64,000 nucleotides of DNA, from NCBI GenBank assembly GCA_003116995.1, contig BDSL01000040.1, positions 682,001 through 746,000 of the forward strand, given 5' to 3'. The position numbers were made by a program, and so were the translations under genes. The notes below the pieces were generated by a model that was not told the origin of the DNA, did no database searches, and saw only the letters and a list, made by a program, of their open reading frames with translations. Within the stretch, counting starts at the first letter, position 1, and every line of letters begins with the position of its first letter. The stretch is from Yamagishiella unicocca. Its lineage: Eukaryota; Chlorophyta; Chlorophyceae; Chlamydomonadales; Volvocaceae. This document shows positions 11,201 to 23,500 of the stretch, one piece after another.

Positions 11201-14020
11201 CCCCCTCTGTGTCGTTCGCACCGGTTTCCTCGGCCCAGCCCTCGCGTCCCAACCCATTCTTTTCCCTTTTTTCCGTTTTTTCCTTATCTTCCCTACGGGT
11301 TTCCTATCAGAATCCCCCTTCTTCCCGCCCGCCGCCTACATGTAGTAAGGCGTCCCGATCGGCGTCCGCGCCATTTCAAAGGTGCGCTGCAGCTGCTTCG
11401 CCAGCCCGAAATCGCCGAGGAGCACCTGCGTACGACAGCAACCGTACAAGGTCCGTACCGCCGTACGTCAGACTACAACGCGAAACCAGGCATCGGCAGT
11501 TGGCGAGGGCCCCCGTTACGGTTCGGTCCCCCGGAGAGTGCCACAGCTGCCGCTGCTGCTGTGGGTCCGCCCGCGTGTAAGGAAAGGAAAATACTTCCGC
11601 GAGCGCATGACCCCCTTTGAGCTCCGCAAACAACCACCGCCGGCCGTGACAAAACGTACGGCCTGCGCTTCCCGTTCCCCCCTCTCCCCTCCCTCCCAAG
11701 CACGCCGTTAGATAGGCCCCCAGCGGCCGCCTGCACCAACACACACACGCCACACACCTTGCCGCCCGAGAGGAAGATGTTCTGAGTTTTGACGTCCCGA
11801 TGCAGGATGCGCTTGGCGTGGATGTACGACAGCGACAGCAGCAGTTGCACCAGCCACTGCCACACCTGGGGCTCCGGAACCGTTTTGCCGTGCTTTCTGC
11901 GGGGGGGGGGGGGGCCGCGAGGCGCGGCGGTGAGGTCTCGGGAGTGAGACACCGATGCGCCAAAAATGGCGCCACATGATGGCGTTGCTGGCAACACCCG
12001 GAAGATAGGTGCAGAGGCGCCTCAGGTGCGCATCCCGCCACCTCTGCCCTAGACACGATCTCGGCCCCTTCAGAGAGGCGACGGTGTGGGCAAATTGGGT
12101 CGACACAATTCGCTTGTTTAAAGAGGCGACCGGTGCGGCACAATTCGCTTGTTTGCCGCGCCGGATGATTGCGTACGCCCTTTGTATGTTCCTCCTGGAT
12201 ACGTGGCACACATCCTCTCTTCTTCCTCCTCCGAATGTACTCCAGGGAAGCCGGCCGCAAGTAGTGGCGCACGGCGCTGGTGGGAACGAGGACAGGAGCC
12301 CGATGCGATCAGTCAGGAGTGTGGGATTATGGCTAGCTGCTGAGATGTGGAGTTGAGGTCCAGTGGTGGACCTGATTCGCAAGCTGGATCCATGGCCAGC
12401 ACTGCACCCTCTGTCTCTAGGTTGGTCGGTCGGGTGACTGGATGAGGATGGTCCCAGGCCCCCTGTGGTTGTCCGAATGGGTCTACGATATAACGATGTA
12501 ACGATATAACTTGTAACGATGTAATGGTGCACGCCCCCACTTGTAACGATACATAAATACGAGCCGCCCTTCCTCCGACCCCGGCCCACATATGAGAGTC
12601 CAGCTGCCGCCGCTGCTGCCGCTACGACCGTGCTGCTGTCACGGCTGGTGGCGTGCTGCCCTCGATGCGGCGAGTCCGCTCCGTCCTGCTGCTGCTGCCA
12701 GCGGGCGCCGGGCCACTGCCTGCCCTCCACCAGCCAGGCGGTAATTAACGGCAGCCTGCACCTCGCCGGGCACCACACCATGTGCTGCTGTCAATCACCA
12801 CGCGGCAGATGGAGGGCAAACTGCCCTGCCTACCCGCCACAGCCTCCCCAAACTATCCCAAACTCGCTCAAAGGTGTTTTCCGCCCCAGTCATCCCTGGT
12901 GCTGTTGCCGGCACCCGGCATTCGCCTAGGCGCTCGGCGCCACACCTGACACGTGGCGGCCAGGCCTCACGTGTCAGGCCGCCAGCCTGCCCGCCTGCTG
13001 CCGGCAACTGGCCAAAGACCCCCGTGATGCAAACGAGCTCCAAAGCGCACAGCCCGATACTTCAGCTGACCATCCACGCCCTTCCCAAACGGCAAAACGC
13101 GCGCCAGAGTGTCCGTGCCCGCAAGCACCTCCAGCTGGGGAGGGAGGAGCGGCCGCGCGACTGCGGCAGCACCGCCCCGCCGCGCCCGGCCCCGTCGTCC
13201 TTCAGCCCCACCTGAGCTCCCGGATGTACCGAAAGAGGTCGCCCCCCTCGCAGAAGGCCATCACCAGACACAAGTCCCCGTCCGTGTGTTTGAAGAACTG
13301 CAGGGGCAGGGAGTCAGTGTGGTGGTGGCGATGGTGGCGATTGTAACAAGTGGCAACCCATTACAGCTGCGTCCCACAGCCCAACTTCCAGCGGAGGCAC
13401 TCGGGACCCAGACCCTGCCGAGCTGTCTGTAAAAGGCCGGCCGAGCTGCCTCCCCGAAGTTTGTCTGCCTCTTTCCCACGCCGCCCCAAAGCAGGCGTAC
13501 CCCGCTGGCCCCCAGCCCCCTCTCCATAACCTTCGACGGGGAAGTAGAATATGGGTAAACTGAGGCTGACCTGACAGATATGACAGAAATGGCAGCCGAC
13601 GGGGGACGCATATGGTTGCGGCCTTGGCTGTTGCGCCCGCGGCCACCCTCCTCCCCCCCCCGGCCACACAGAACGCGCGGCCATATCGCAGCTGACCTCC
13701 TTATACGGAACAACATGAGGATGGCGCAGAAGGCTGAGGACTTGGCCCTCGCGCAGGGCAGCTTCCGCCTCCGACTGGGGTGTACCGTCGAATTGCACCT
13801 TCTTTACAACGTAAACCTCTTGATCCGCCTTGCTGCGGACCTGCCACAGGCGGGACAACCCAAGCAAGGTGCGAATTCGGGTTGTTGCGTTGCTAGGCCT
13901 ATACCGTATGCTTGCGGCAAATCGGTAGTCGAAGCACGCAGCCAAATACTCGCCGCTTACCCTGAAGACCTTTCCGTAGGTTCCCTTCCCTATGAGCTCT
14001 TCTTCCTCATAATGATCCAT
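5208..14020 (-). CDS. NIMA-related (NEK) serine/threonine protein kinase with a C-terminal coiled-coil
   Basis: Exons (all -): 14020-13961, 13840-13697, 13297-13212, 11896-11758, 11425-11340, 10278-10146, 9681-9535, 9177-9094, 8623-8329, 8066-8011, 7420-7222, 7023-6837, 6337-6136, 5924-5826, 5375-5208. They join in frame to 694 residues. The kinase domain is N-terminal: glycine loop GKGTYG (11-16), ATP lysine in YVVKK (33), HRDVKTQN (Asp131), DFG (148-150) and IGTPYYMAPE, whose tyrosine-rich activation segment is typical of NEKs. After about residue 290 comes a Pro/Ala-rich linker with a duplicated GLPQGGFGFG motif (exon 12). The end is a charged helix (QLRRQLDRLLEAEPEGERL) likely to form a coiled coil. 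Start: the ATG at 14020 sits in a strong context (GCCATGG); the longer frame upstream has only TTG. NEKs in ciliates and green algae act in cell cycle, cilium length and deflagellation; which subgroup this is cannot be told. The acceptor of exon 13 could be 3 nt further on. Confidence 0.9.
6362..6377 (+). repeat. Interstitial telomere-like repeat, (TTTTAGGG)x2
   Basis: Two exact TTTTAGGG units, then a degenerate TTTCGGG, inside the NEK intron between exons 12 and 13. Related scraps (GGGTTTAGGGTTTCAGGG near 8091) lie in another NEK intron. The unit matches the known Chlamydomonas telomere repeat. Confidence 0.7.
7906..7973 (-). repeat. Dispersed intronic element, family 1, copy in a NEK intron
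   Basis: Read on the minus strand it runs GAGGAAGACCCGTGGATG, then CACCGTTTAGAACAGACG, then TTTTGATTGCATGCTGG. The same blocks in the same order occur at 9707, 23864, 34774 and 59929. It is in sense orientation, 38 nt after the donor of NEK exon 10. Confidence 0.75.
9707..9766 (+). repeat. Dispersed intronic element, family 1, truncated copy
   Basis: Contains GGTTCGAGGAAGACC, AAAACCGTTTAGGACAGAC and ATTTTGAGATG in the family order but lacks the GCATGCTGGAGAA end. It lies antisense to the NEK gene, 25 nt from an acceptor. Confidence 0.65.
10601..10702. repeat. 34-bp minisatellite, 3 copies
   Basis: Three near-perfect copies (units begin at 10601, 10635 and 10669) of a unit starting GCCCGTCCCCGCCTAAACCC, inside the NEK intron between exons 5 and 6. 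Confidence 0.9.
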
Positions 14021-15077
14021 GGCTGGCAAGCCGGGAGGAGCTGCGAGGAACCCGGGCTCCGGCTCCTTCTACGAGCCCGATGCCTGTCTTAGGCGAGCTG
14101 ATGCTGCATGAACAAACTTCTATGTGGCACAAGGCCTTAGAACAAGGTTGCCGGCGCCGTGCGTTTCCCAGTCGCAATCGTCAAGTAACCGCAACTGGCA
14201 GCAACCCCAGGCAGGGTATTGTAACCCAAAAAAATTAAAGTAAGCCGTATACGTGTACGAGCTCACATCAATTGAGTATATCTCGTGTGGTTGAGTGGAA
14301 ACGCACGCTGCCAACACAGAAAACACCGAAACCAAAGCGTGCGCAGTATCTTAAGGTAAATACATGAGCCCCAAATTGCTGAGTTCCATGCCATGGACAA
14401 TAGTAATTCGCATCTGTGCAGGGGAATTCACTTGCAATTTTGTAGTACGGCACTTGCTGTGTTTAGTGACTCCATTTCCTGTCCTATACACAAACGGAAG
14501 GTACTTGCAGTCACAGGTTCCACCCCTTAGGAATATCGTTTTATTGTTTTGACGTACGGGGCCTACGCGCCTAGCTGCTTACCCAGAAGATTAGGGACCT
14601 TCCTACCTTACCAAGTTGCCAGTGGTCGTTGCCATCTGAATCTCCACTTCGTTTCAACTCCAGCTGGCTGGCCATTGGCGGCGGCGCGCTGCTCAATAGC
14701 AGGTGCGCTGCGCCGGCGGTGCATGTTGCTGGTCGCGGCCGGCGGCCGACAGTGTTATAGTTGGGAACGTAGTAAGAACGACATCTGCGGGTTTGTAGTC
14801 CACGGGCAGAGATGTGCTCAGTCTTAGGGCTGGCTTTCACCGCCATGATCAGCGGTCCGAAGCCTCTTGCCTTCCCGTGGCGAGTACATGGGCAACATCA
14901 TCGTGTTTGATTTGTTGGCCATGGGAAAATGGTTGTTCAACGTAGTCTAATCAAGGGACGGATTATGCCGTCCAGCGCGAACTTCCAGGTGCTTTCGCTT
15001 CTGCTGCTTACCTAGTGGCTTGCTTGACGGCGTTGCAGGCGTTCCGAACTTCGCTTAAGCTTGGAACATCAGCACAC
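14021..15077. promoter_or_regulatory. Shared upstream region of the divergent NEK and CDPK genes
   Basis: 1,057 bp separate the two start codons, which point away from each other. No coding exon is visible, and the AT content is higher than around it. Both promoters and 5' UTRs should lie here; I cannot place a transcription start. Confidence 0.5.
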
Positions 15078-17617
15078 ATGGGGGACACACGGCAGAGCTT
15101 CTCGGTGGCCAACATTCTTGGCAAGGGGCCCCACGACCTAAAGCTCGACGACGCGTACCGCGTCGACAAGCAGATCGGAAAGGGTGCTTTTGGTGTGGTG
15201 CGGGCGGGTCAGAAGAAGTCCACTGGCGAGCCTGTGGCTGTAAAATCAATCAGCAAGGCAAAACTCGTCTGCAAGGAAGATGTCAAGGACGTGCAGGCAG
15301 AGGTGGCCATTATGAACCTCGTAGCAGGGCACCCATACGTTGTTACGCTTAAGGTGAGATCTACAGCTAGTTAATGGGTGGGGAACTTGCACGGTCGCAG
15401 TCGTCGCCACGGTTGGGGCCGAGATGGAATGCGCGCGAAGTGGGGTTGGGCACCGGAGCGACATGCGTCGACTCGCCGACCACTTATGTGCTATACAGAG
15501 CACGCATGAGGACAAGGAGCACGTGCACATCGCGATGGAGCTGTGCGCCGGCGGCGAGCTATTCGACAGCATCGTTGAGGCGGGCAACTTCACGGAAAAG
15601 AAGGCCGCGCTATACTTCAGGAAGATGGTGGAGGTTGTTAACCACTGCCACGAGCTGGGCGTCATGCACCGCGATCTGAAGCCTGGTGGGTGCTGCTGCC
15701 GTACGGATACCGCTCGTGCGCCGCGGTTCTTACCTGCCCGCGCTGCGTTCCCCGCTCCATCCATACGCTGGCAATGTGCTGCTCCTCTGAATCCCCACTG
15801 CCCGCCGCCCTGCCACCGGCCTTGCAGAGAACTTCCTTTTGACCAGCAAGGGTCCGGAGGGCGAGCTTAAGCTCACCGACTTCGGCCTGGGCGTCTTCTT
15901 CAAGCCCGGCGAGCGCTTCCGTGACCTCGTGGGGAGCCCCTACTACGTGGCTCCGGAGGTGCTGCGGAAGAACTACAGCCACGAGGCTGACATGTGGAGT
16001 CTGGGTGTCATCTTGTACATTCTCCTATCGGGCCTCCCGCCCTTCTGGGGCGACACCGAGGATCAGATCTTCAAGATGGTCCTCAAGGGGCACATTGACT
16101 TTAAGACCGAGCCCTGGCCGAAGATCTCGGAGGCGGCCAAGGACTGTGTGCGCAAGCTGCTGGACCAGGACGTCACCAAGCGCGCCACGGCGGCCATGAT
16201 CCTGAAGCACGAGTGGCTGGTGAAGGAGGGCGTGGCTCTGGACATTGCGCTGGACAGCGTGGTGCTCAAGCGCCTCAAGCAATTCGCGCAGATGAACAAG
16301 CTGAAGAAGGCATGCCTCATGGTGATCGGGCAGCACCTGACGCCCGACGAGATTGCAGGTGTGCTCCCGGGCCGGGCCAGGTGACAATTCCGGAGGGCGC
16401 GGTTTCGGAGAGGGTGGCGGTGGCAAACGAGGCGGCCAACGGCTGGATGCTCCTAGCTCGGCAGCCGGAAACGCATCACATATCACGCCCCTGCAGCCAA
16501 GTCGTGATGTCCGCGCCTTGCGCGCATTCCCCAGTCGCACGGGCTACCGTCACACCTCCCCGATGCACTCGACGCATTATGGGAGTAACCGGTAACACCG
16601 GATTGAAATCATTTCCCCTATCGCACCAAAATGGAGGCTGAAAGTCAGGGTTAATGGGGCCGGCATGGCAACCATGTGACGGGGTCGGCAAATTGCCAGG
16701 CGGAGTCGTCTCTGTCCGCCGCGCACGCTACTAGCCAAATGGGCCCGCAACGCAGCTAGTTACCAGTCGTTGGTTTGAGAACATGATACGATCAGAATCT
16801 ACAAAAAGAGCCAGAACCCACAGTTGGTTCTGATTTTCACACTCATTATTTCGCTCAGGCCCGAGGGCACCCGTTGGGCGCGAGGACGACCCTGGCCGTT
16901 ATTTCGACCCAGGTGGTTAAGACGCCCGAAGTGCCATCGGTCGTGAAGCCTATACGTGCCACCGAGTCCAGCGTCATCTCCCGCCCCTTCAGCTCCCGCC
17001 GCTTCAGCTGCCGCCGCTTCAGCTCCCGCCGCTTTACCCCCTCATAATCCGGCGTCGCCATCCGCCTCGTATCCCATTTCGGCTACGGCTACTGCCGTAG
17101 ACCCAACCTAACCGCCGGCTACTGCCGCTCCGTCCTCCCCGTACCGTCCCTTCCAGGCCTCAAGGAGCTCTTCAAGTCGATCGACGCGGACGCCAGCGGC
17201 ACTATCACCGTGGAGGAGATGCGCAAGGCCCTCGCGCAGTGGGGGCACAAGATCAACGAGGTGGAGCTGCAGCAGCTGATGGCCATCGCCGATGTGGACG
17301 GCGATGGGCTGATCGACTACAACGAGTTTGTCGCCGCCACGATGCACCTCAGTAAGCTGGAGAAGGAGGAGCTGCTGCAGACCGCCTTCAAGCAGATCGA
17401 CAAGGACAGCAGCGGCACTATCAGCGTGGCGGAGCTGGAGCACGAGCTGAAGAAGTTTGGGATCTATGATGACGCCAAGGAGCTGCTGGCGACGGCGGAC
17501 ACCAACGGCGATGGGCAAATTGACTACCTGGAGTTCTGCTCCATGCTAAGAAACAACAACGAGGCGCTGAAGCAATCGACTCGCGCCATTAAGCGCCAGT
17601 ACTCGAAGTTCTTCTGA
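15078..17617 (+). CDS. Calcium-dependent protein kinase (CDPK)
   Basis: Exons 15078-15353, 15499-15685, 15828-16358 and 17157-17617 join in frame to 484 residues. The kinase domain has GKGAFG (34-39), VAVK (Lys56), HRDLKPEN (Asp151), DFG (172-174) and [10 protein letters not shown] junction/autoinhibitory segment follows (about 290-330, [18 protein letters not shown]). Four canonical EF-hands come next: [12 protein letters not shown] (341-352), [12 protein letters not shown] (377-388), [12 protein letters not shown] (413-424) and [12 protein letters not shown] (446-457). Each has acidic residues at loop positions 1 and 12, so all should bind calcium. This is the complete CDPK architecture of plants, algae and protists: calcium relieves autoinhibition. 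The N-terminus MGDTRQS has Gly2, but position 6 is Gln rather than Ser/Thr, so N-myristoylation is doubtful. Start: the ATG at 15078 is the first in frame; the frame upstream has only GTG. Family certain; orthologue not assigned. Confidence 0.96.
16985..17040. repeat. Short degenerate 15-bp tandem repeat in the last CDPK intron
   Basis: Four imperfect copies of CTTCAGCTCCCGCCG lie in the 798-bp third intron. The intron shows no other structure and no extra exon. Confidence 0.6.
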
Positions 17618-20545
17618 GCTGACGGCACGGGGTCTGGCAGGAGCGGCGGCGGCAGCAGCAGCAGCGACAGGAGCAGCAGCAGCGGCAGGGCAGGCTCAGC
17701 AGGATGGTGGCGGGACCAGGAGACTGAGGCAATGGATGGAGCAGAAGCGTCGTGCGGGAGGCGGCAGTGCGGGCGCAAGTGACCCGCGGGTCGGTGTTGG
17801 TGGCCGCAGTAGGGGCGCTGGGCTGCACGTCTCGCGCAGCTCAGTTGCATGGACGTGAACTGAGAGGGGCGGGATGACTGCCGGCCCAGGAGCTAGCCTT
17901 GCAGCAGGCGCTGCGGGGCTGCACACGTGCCGTCAGCCACAGTGCCAGCCGCTGCACCGGGGCTGTGCTTGGGTAGCTTCCGGCGGTGGGCGATGGCGAC
18001 GGTCATGTATGCGCCGCACGCCTTCTAGCAGGTCAGCCAGCAGCTGGTCGTCCGGCAGCTGGTCGTCCGGCCTTGAAATCGACGGACGACAATCACGCTG
18101 AGGGCAGGGACCATGTTAGCCGTTGATGCCGCCTGGATATCGGAGCGGGAATGCGCAGCTTGCCCTTTGCGCTGCTTAATCAGTGGTGGGCGGTGGCTGG
18201 TGGGATGGCAGCGAGAAGCCTGCAGGCGCGATAACAACCTCATAGAAGCAGCGCTTACACGCGCGCTCGGAACACACACAACGCGCCGGGCCGACCACGC
18301 GGCCCGGTCCCAGACTAATCAGGATTTCGCATCCTGTACTTTTGCCTGGGGCGCCATTGCGCCCCTTATCAAGCGATCCGTGCTTCAGACCGGCAGGTCG
18401 GGGAGGAAAGCAGATGGCCGGAAAGGCAGCCACAGCCTGGCTGGCCTCGTGCGTAGGAATGCGCGTCTTCTTCTACAGTACTCCTGGGGTTGATGGTTTG
18501 CTTGGGTGGGTGGGCCGGCGGCGGCGGCGGCGGCGAAGTCCCTACGTGTTCGTCATAGGGCGGTGGTCCCAGGGGTCTGCCGTGCGGCGCCGCTGCCACG
18601 TCACTGGGTTGATAGGTGCAGAGAGCTTTGATTGGCGCGCGCAGGCAGGCCGGGCCGATGCGACGGGGAGTCGTGCTGGTGCTGGCGTTTGATCGCGCGC
18701 GGCGGGAATTTGCGGGGCCGTGCGGCTATACCCGTACGATAACGCGTGCGTGCAGGCCCCTGATACATCTGTCTGGGTGCTATCGTCCCGCAGCAAGGAT
18801 ACTCGCGGCCGGGTCTTCTTCAGCTGCTGGACCTTCCGAAGAGTCGACGTGTTGATAGCTGTGCGGATGGGCATAAAAGTAATACTTGTTCAGCATAAGA
18901 CACTGACGGTCTAGGTAGTAGGGAGCGTAATTGACCCGCATATGAGGTGCGGCTTCAGCTACGTCGGGCGCGCCAGCGGGGGGGTGGGGTCAGGGACCCT
19001 GGCGCCCACCCCGGTCCCGTGATGCGTGCAGTGGCGTTGACTGCCGTCCGCGCAATGCCCCTCGTTGGTGCTGTCGGGTCGGCGGATGGACGGACGTCGG
19101 TGGTTTGGTCGTCATTTGGGGCTGTGAGCGGGGCGAGGGGCTGTGCGCGCAGCTCGCACGGGGCGTACAGTCACGGCGTAGCACTCGTGTATGTTTGCGG
19201 CTGCCGAAAGGGCCAGCTGTGTGCATGCGCCGAAAGGGGGCAACACAGCGCAGTACCTTGCGCGTCGTACATTGCGCGTCGAACAGGGGGCGGCGTCGTG
19301 CAGGGGGCGTGCGGGGACCGTACCATTCCCATTCACAGGGCCGATGAGCTGATGTGCTGCTCCTCGTGCCGCACCAACCCTGCCAGAGGCACTGCTGTGG
19401 CCCCCGGCCGCTCCTCGCCGCGTCGTCAGCTCCTGGTTGGGGAGGCTGGTAGCCGTGCTGCTGGGTCCTAATGGCTGCATCGGCGCTGCGTCGGCTCCGG
19501 TTGATACTCGGTACAATGTGGGTTGCATAGGTCCCGCAGTCCCACGGGCAATGGCAGGTCGAGGAGGCGTTGCGGGCGGACGAGAGCGGCGGGCGGTCCC
19601 TGTGCATTGCAAGCTGTGCTTGTGCACATATACGCGACACCTGCGTGTCACCCTGCGCCATCACCACCTGTATATCACACGCCAGCCGCTTGCACGCGCC
19701 GCCCAGTGCTACGCACTGACCGCCCAGAACGCACACGCCATTATTCAGCCGTGGCTTCCTGTGGTTAGGTTCCGGTTTCACTACTACACCGCTGCCCGAT
19801 TGCGGGTACCAAAATGTTGTCGTTCGTGGACTTCGGCGGCCCAAGGTTTAATTGAGTACTATCACTAACATATGCGGTCATGCATGCACCGAGCGTGCAA
19901 ACCTCCAAGCACACAAAAAGCAGGAGAAAGCTGCATATCGTCCGATACACTCTCACAAAAACAGCACCCGTCTCCTGCCTTCAAATTTGTTGTCGGCGTC
20001 AGCCGGTTCATCACCACCGCACGAGGCAGAATGACGCCAATCCCCCAAAAACCAAACCCTACCCTACCATGTTCGCCCCGGGCCCGTCCATTGGCTTCTA
20101 CGGCACGCTCCCGCCGCGCAAAGGGGCCTGCCCTCACCAACAAGGGCGCGGCCTATTCAGCGCGATATTCTACAAACCGCGGCCCCTTCGTGGGCGTGAC
20201 CCGCGACGATGCGAGCTGCATCCCACCTTCCCCGCCCCTGCCCCAGCCCAGCCACACGCAATGCACGTGATGATGCCCTTCCCTTTCCTCCTCCATGAGA
20301 CATCCCCGCACCTGCACTCCATGGCGACCTGCGCCCCACTCTCGCGCCCCCGCCAGCCGGCAAATGCCCCAGGCATGCCGTGCGCACATACCCCTCCGCT
20401 CCAAAACCGCCGCTCCAAACCGCGCCTTGACCTCGCCCCTCTCAGCGCGCTGCTGACCCCGCTCCCTGCAAGCCGCACAGCCCTCCCAACCCCCCGGCAC
20501 GCTCGCCCTCCCAACCGTGCGGTCCCACCCCTCTCGTCGCCCGCC
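17618..20545. other. Convergent intergenic region between CDPK and hydrolase
   Basis: About 2.9 kb between two facing stop codons. It must hold both 3' UTRs. I see no gene, no clear TGTAA near the CDPK stop and no array. One GACCCGCGGGTC palindrome lies at 17781. Confidence 0.5.
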
Positions 20546-23500
20546 TCACACGCCGCCCTTCCCGGGCCCCAGGCTTTCCTGGAGCGACATCTGCACGGCC
20601 AGGGACAGCAGCTCGTCTTCCGTGTACATGTCATACATGTTGGCGCCAGCGTCGGCGGCCTGCATGCCCTGCTGCTGCCAGTCAACATGCGCCTCGCCGA
20701 CGGTACCCTTACCCATGTTAGCCGCGGTTGCAGCGGCACCGCCACTCCGGTCGGCATTACCTGCTCCTGACGCCGCCAATGGTGCACTCATGCCCAGCAA
20801 CTCGTCCACTGACGTGGACAGCGACGCCGGCACTGACCCATGGGTCTGAGACGTGGCGCCTCCGGACCGAGGCTCTGCTTGCTGTGGCTCGGAGATGAAG
20901 CCGAGGGGCAGCGGCGGCAAGCTCGTCGGCACTCGCGGGGTGTCGTGCCTGGTGACGGATGCAGGAGGCAGGTCGTGGGTGGTGTGGGGAGGGGCGGTAG
21001 GCAAGGGAGCGCTAGTAGCGCTCAGCAGCAGCGGAGGCGAGGAGACGTCCCCGCATGCCTGGTGATGCCGTACACCGGCTGCCGTGCCTCATTGTGCACC
21101 GGCTGTGGCCACGGCGTAAGTGCCTAAACCCTTTCGCTGTGTCCCAAGACTCCGAACTCTTCCCTCCAAAAACGATTGTAACGGTAGCGCCCCTTCTCCT
21201 TCGTAGGTGCGCGTTCTGCCCTTCCTCAGCCCGCCCCTCCCAAGAGAAAAAACCATCCCCGCCACTCACGAGGAGCTCCGCCCCGCGGCCGACACGGCCG
21301 CCGCCGGCGGCGCCGCCAGCGCAGGAGGCGCCAACTGGGGACCGGTCGCCGGCAGTGAGGGGAACATCAGCGAGGAGCGCACCGGCCCCGCCGCTGCGCC
21401 GCCACTGCACCCCAGCAGGCTTCCCGCCGCGTGCCCACTCTGGAGCTGCTCCAGCGACTGCTGCTGCTGCTGCATTGGCTGCTGCGACATTGGCTGCTGC
21501 GGCATCGGCTGCCGCTCGGCCGCTACTGCCGCCGCCGCCGCAGGCGGCGGCCGTTGCTCCGGCCCCGGCCCCGGACCTGCCGTCGGCCCTCCGGTGCTCC
21601 CAGCTGCAGCCTCCAAAAGCGACAGCTGCAGCGCCGCTCTCAGCTGCTCCTCCTCCTCCTCCTCACTAGCCGGCAACAGCCGCGCCGAGCCCATGCCGCC
21701 CATGCCGCTTGCCAGCATCCCCGCCGGCGTCGCCCGCGCCGCGCCTGGGCGCTCCGCCGCGTCCTCCGCCCCCGGACCCGCCAGGTCTGACCAGCCGGGC
21801 TCCTCGCCCAGCAGCCGCGCCACCATTGAGTCATCGGTGGCAGTGGCGAACATGTGCGCCAGCTCCGCGCTGTTTCGGAAGCTGCCGCCGCGGGAGCCGG
21901 GGGCGGCGGTGGTGGGCACCAAGGTGGAGGCGGAGGTGCCGCCGATGGGGCTGTGCAAGCCGCCGGCCATCCTACATGCAGGGTGGCCGGGTCCAAGCAT
22001 GGGGTGTCGGGTGAACGCGGCGGCAAGCCGCGGGGCGGGCAGCGCGGGGACGGGTGCTGCACGCAAGCGATGGCGATTAAAGAACGGCGGTGCGTAACCG
22101 TCCCGCGGTTGTGATGGTTGTGTGGTGGTTGTGACGGTTGCGGTGGTTGCGGTGCATCGAAGCAATCTGGGCAGCCGACGCGCCAGTGTCCTGTCCTGTC
22201 CTATCCTAGCTGGAGGAAGGTGAACGGAGACGCGGGGCTGGGCGACGGGCTGCGTCGTACCTCCGGAAGCGCTGCCGCTCCCGCATCGTCTTGTCCAGCT
22301 CGGACTCCCACAGCCGTGGCTCCCAGGGAGCCGACCTGGCGGCCGCACCTGGACCTGTCAGGTCAGTCCCTTCGTCTTCCCCGTCTCGCCAGCCACTGCT
22401 GCTGCCGCCGCCAGACGCTATCGCGGATGCCGTCGTGGCAGCGGCGGCGGCGGCGGTCGCCGCCGCAGCCTCCGACTCGGAGGATGCCCGAGATGGCAGG
22501 TTGGCGGTCGCGGCAGCGCCGCTGGGGGCGGGACTGGGGGCGATGAGCTGCCTGGGGCGGGGCTGCGGAGGCCGCAGCATCCGTCCGACGGGGGGCCTCG
22601 CGCCACCGCCTGCTGTAGTCCCCCCTGCCGCCGCCGGCGCCGTTGAAAGGCCCGGCATGGGGTTCGCATCCGGGGGCTCCAGCAGCTGCTCCAGCTGCAG
22701 CGTGTTGTGCCAGAAGATGGAGACGCTGAGCAGCGGGGACGGTTAGGGCGGGCCGGAGCGGTTAGGGCGGGCCGGAGCGGTTAGGGCGGGCTGGAGCGGT
22801 TAGGGCGGGCTGGAGCGGTTAGGGCGGGCCGGAGCGGTTAGGGCGGGCTGGAGCGGTTAGGGCGGGCCGGAGCGGTTAGGGCGGGACGGAGCGGTTAGGG
22901 CGGGCCGGAGCGGTTAGGGCGGGACAGAGCGGTTAGGGCGGGACGGAGCGGTTAGGGCGGAGGCGGGCGGCTGGGGCGGTAAGGTTGAAGGACACCGGGC
23001 CTAGGCGGCGAGGATGGGGATGCTGAGGGGCGGTGATGCCAACCTCGCAGTGCAGTCAACACGATGCGCTTCCCCAAAGGCCTACACAGCGTCCCCCGAC
23101 ACGGTGCACGGTACCTGGGCTGGACGGGGTTCGTTTCGTGCCTACAGTCACATATGTCTTTATGGTGGCGAACACCCACCTTGAACGTGTGTGAACATAT
23201 GTGAACGTTCGGGAACGTGTGTTCACACACGTTCTGGGGTTACTTTCACCACCACCACCACCGCCCTCACCACCACCACCACCATCACCGCCACCGCCAT
23301 CACCACCACCACCGCCACCACTATCACCACCACACTGCCGCACCTGTTGTAGAAGAACTCGGGTCGCCGGCTGTTGTGGTCCCCCTCGAACCTGGGGGCA
23401 GAGTGGGGAGGGAGGGACGGCGTTGCAGGGAAACCCGTGGAAGGGAAGAGGGACAGCAGAGACTAACGCCGCGCAGCAGCAGGTCGTGGGGACCCCCAGA

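Noticed and set aside
12480..12560. ATAACGATGTAACGATATAA-type short repeats in NEK intron 3, considered as a promoter or MITE end
   Set aside because: Only a few irregular units, no partner copy seen in the window, and no coding or signal context.
19880..20770. 296-codon plus-strand frame
   Set aside because: Low-information Pro/Arg/Ala sequence, no domain, and it overlaps the last hydrolase exon antisense.
21055..22097. Plus-strand Ala/Pro-rich frames
   Set aside because: Mirror of hydrolase exons 9-10, which carry the UIM and keep phase with the conserved domain.
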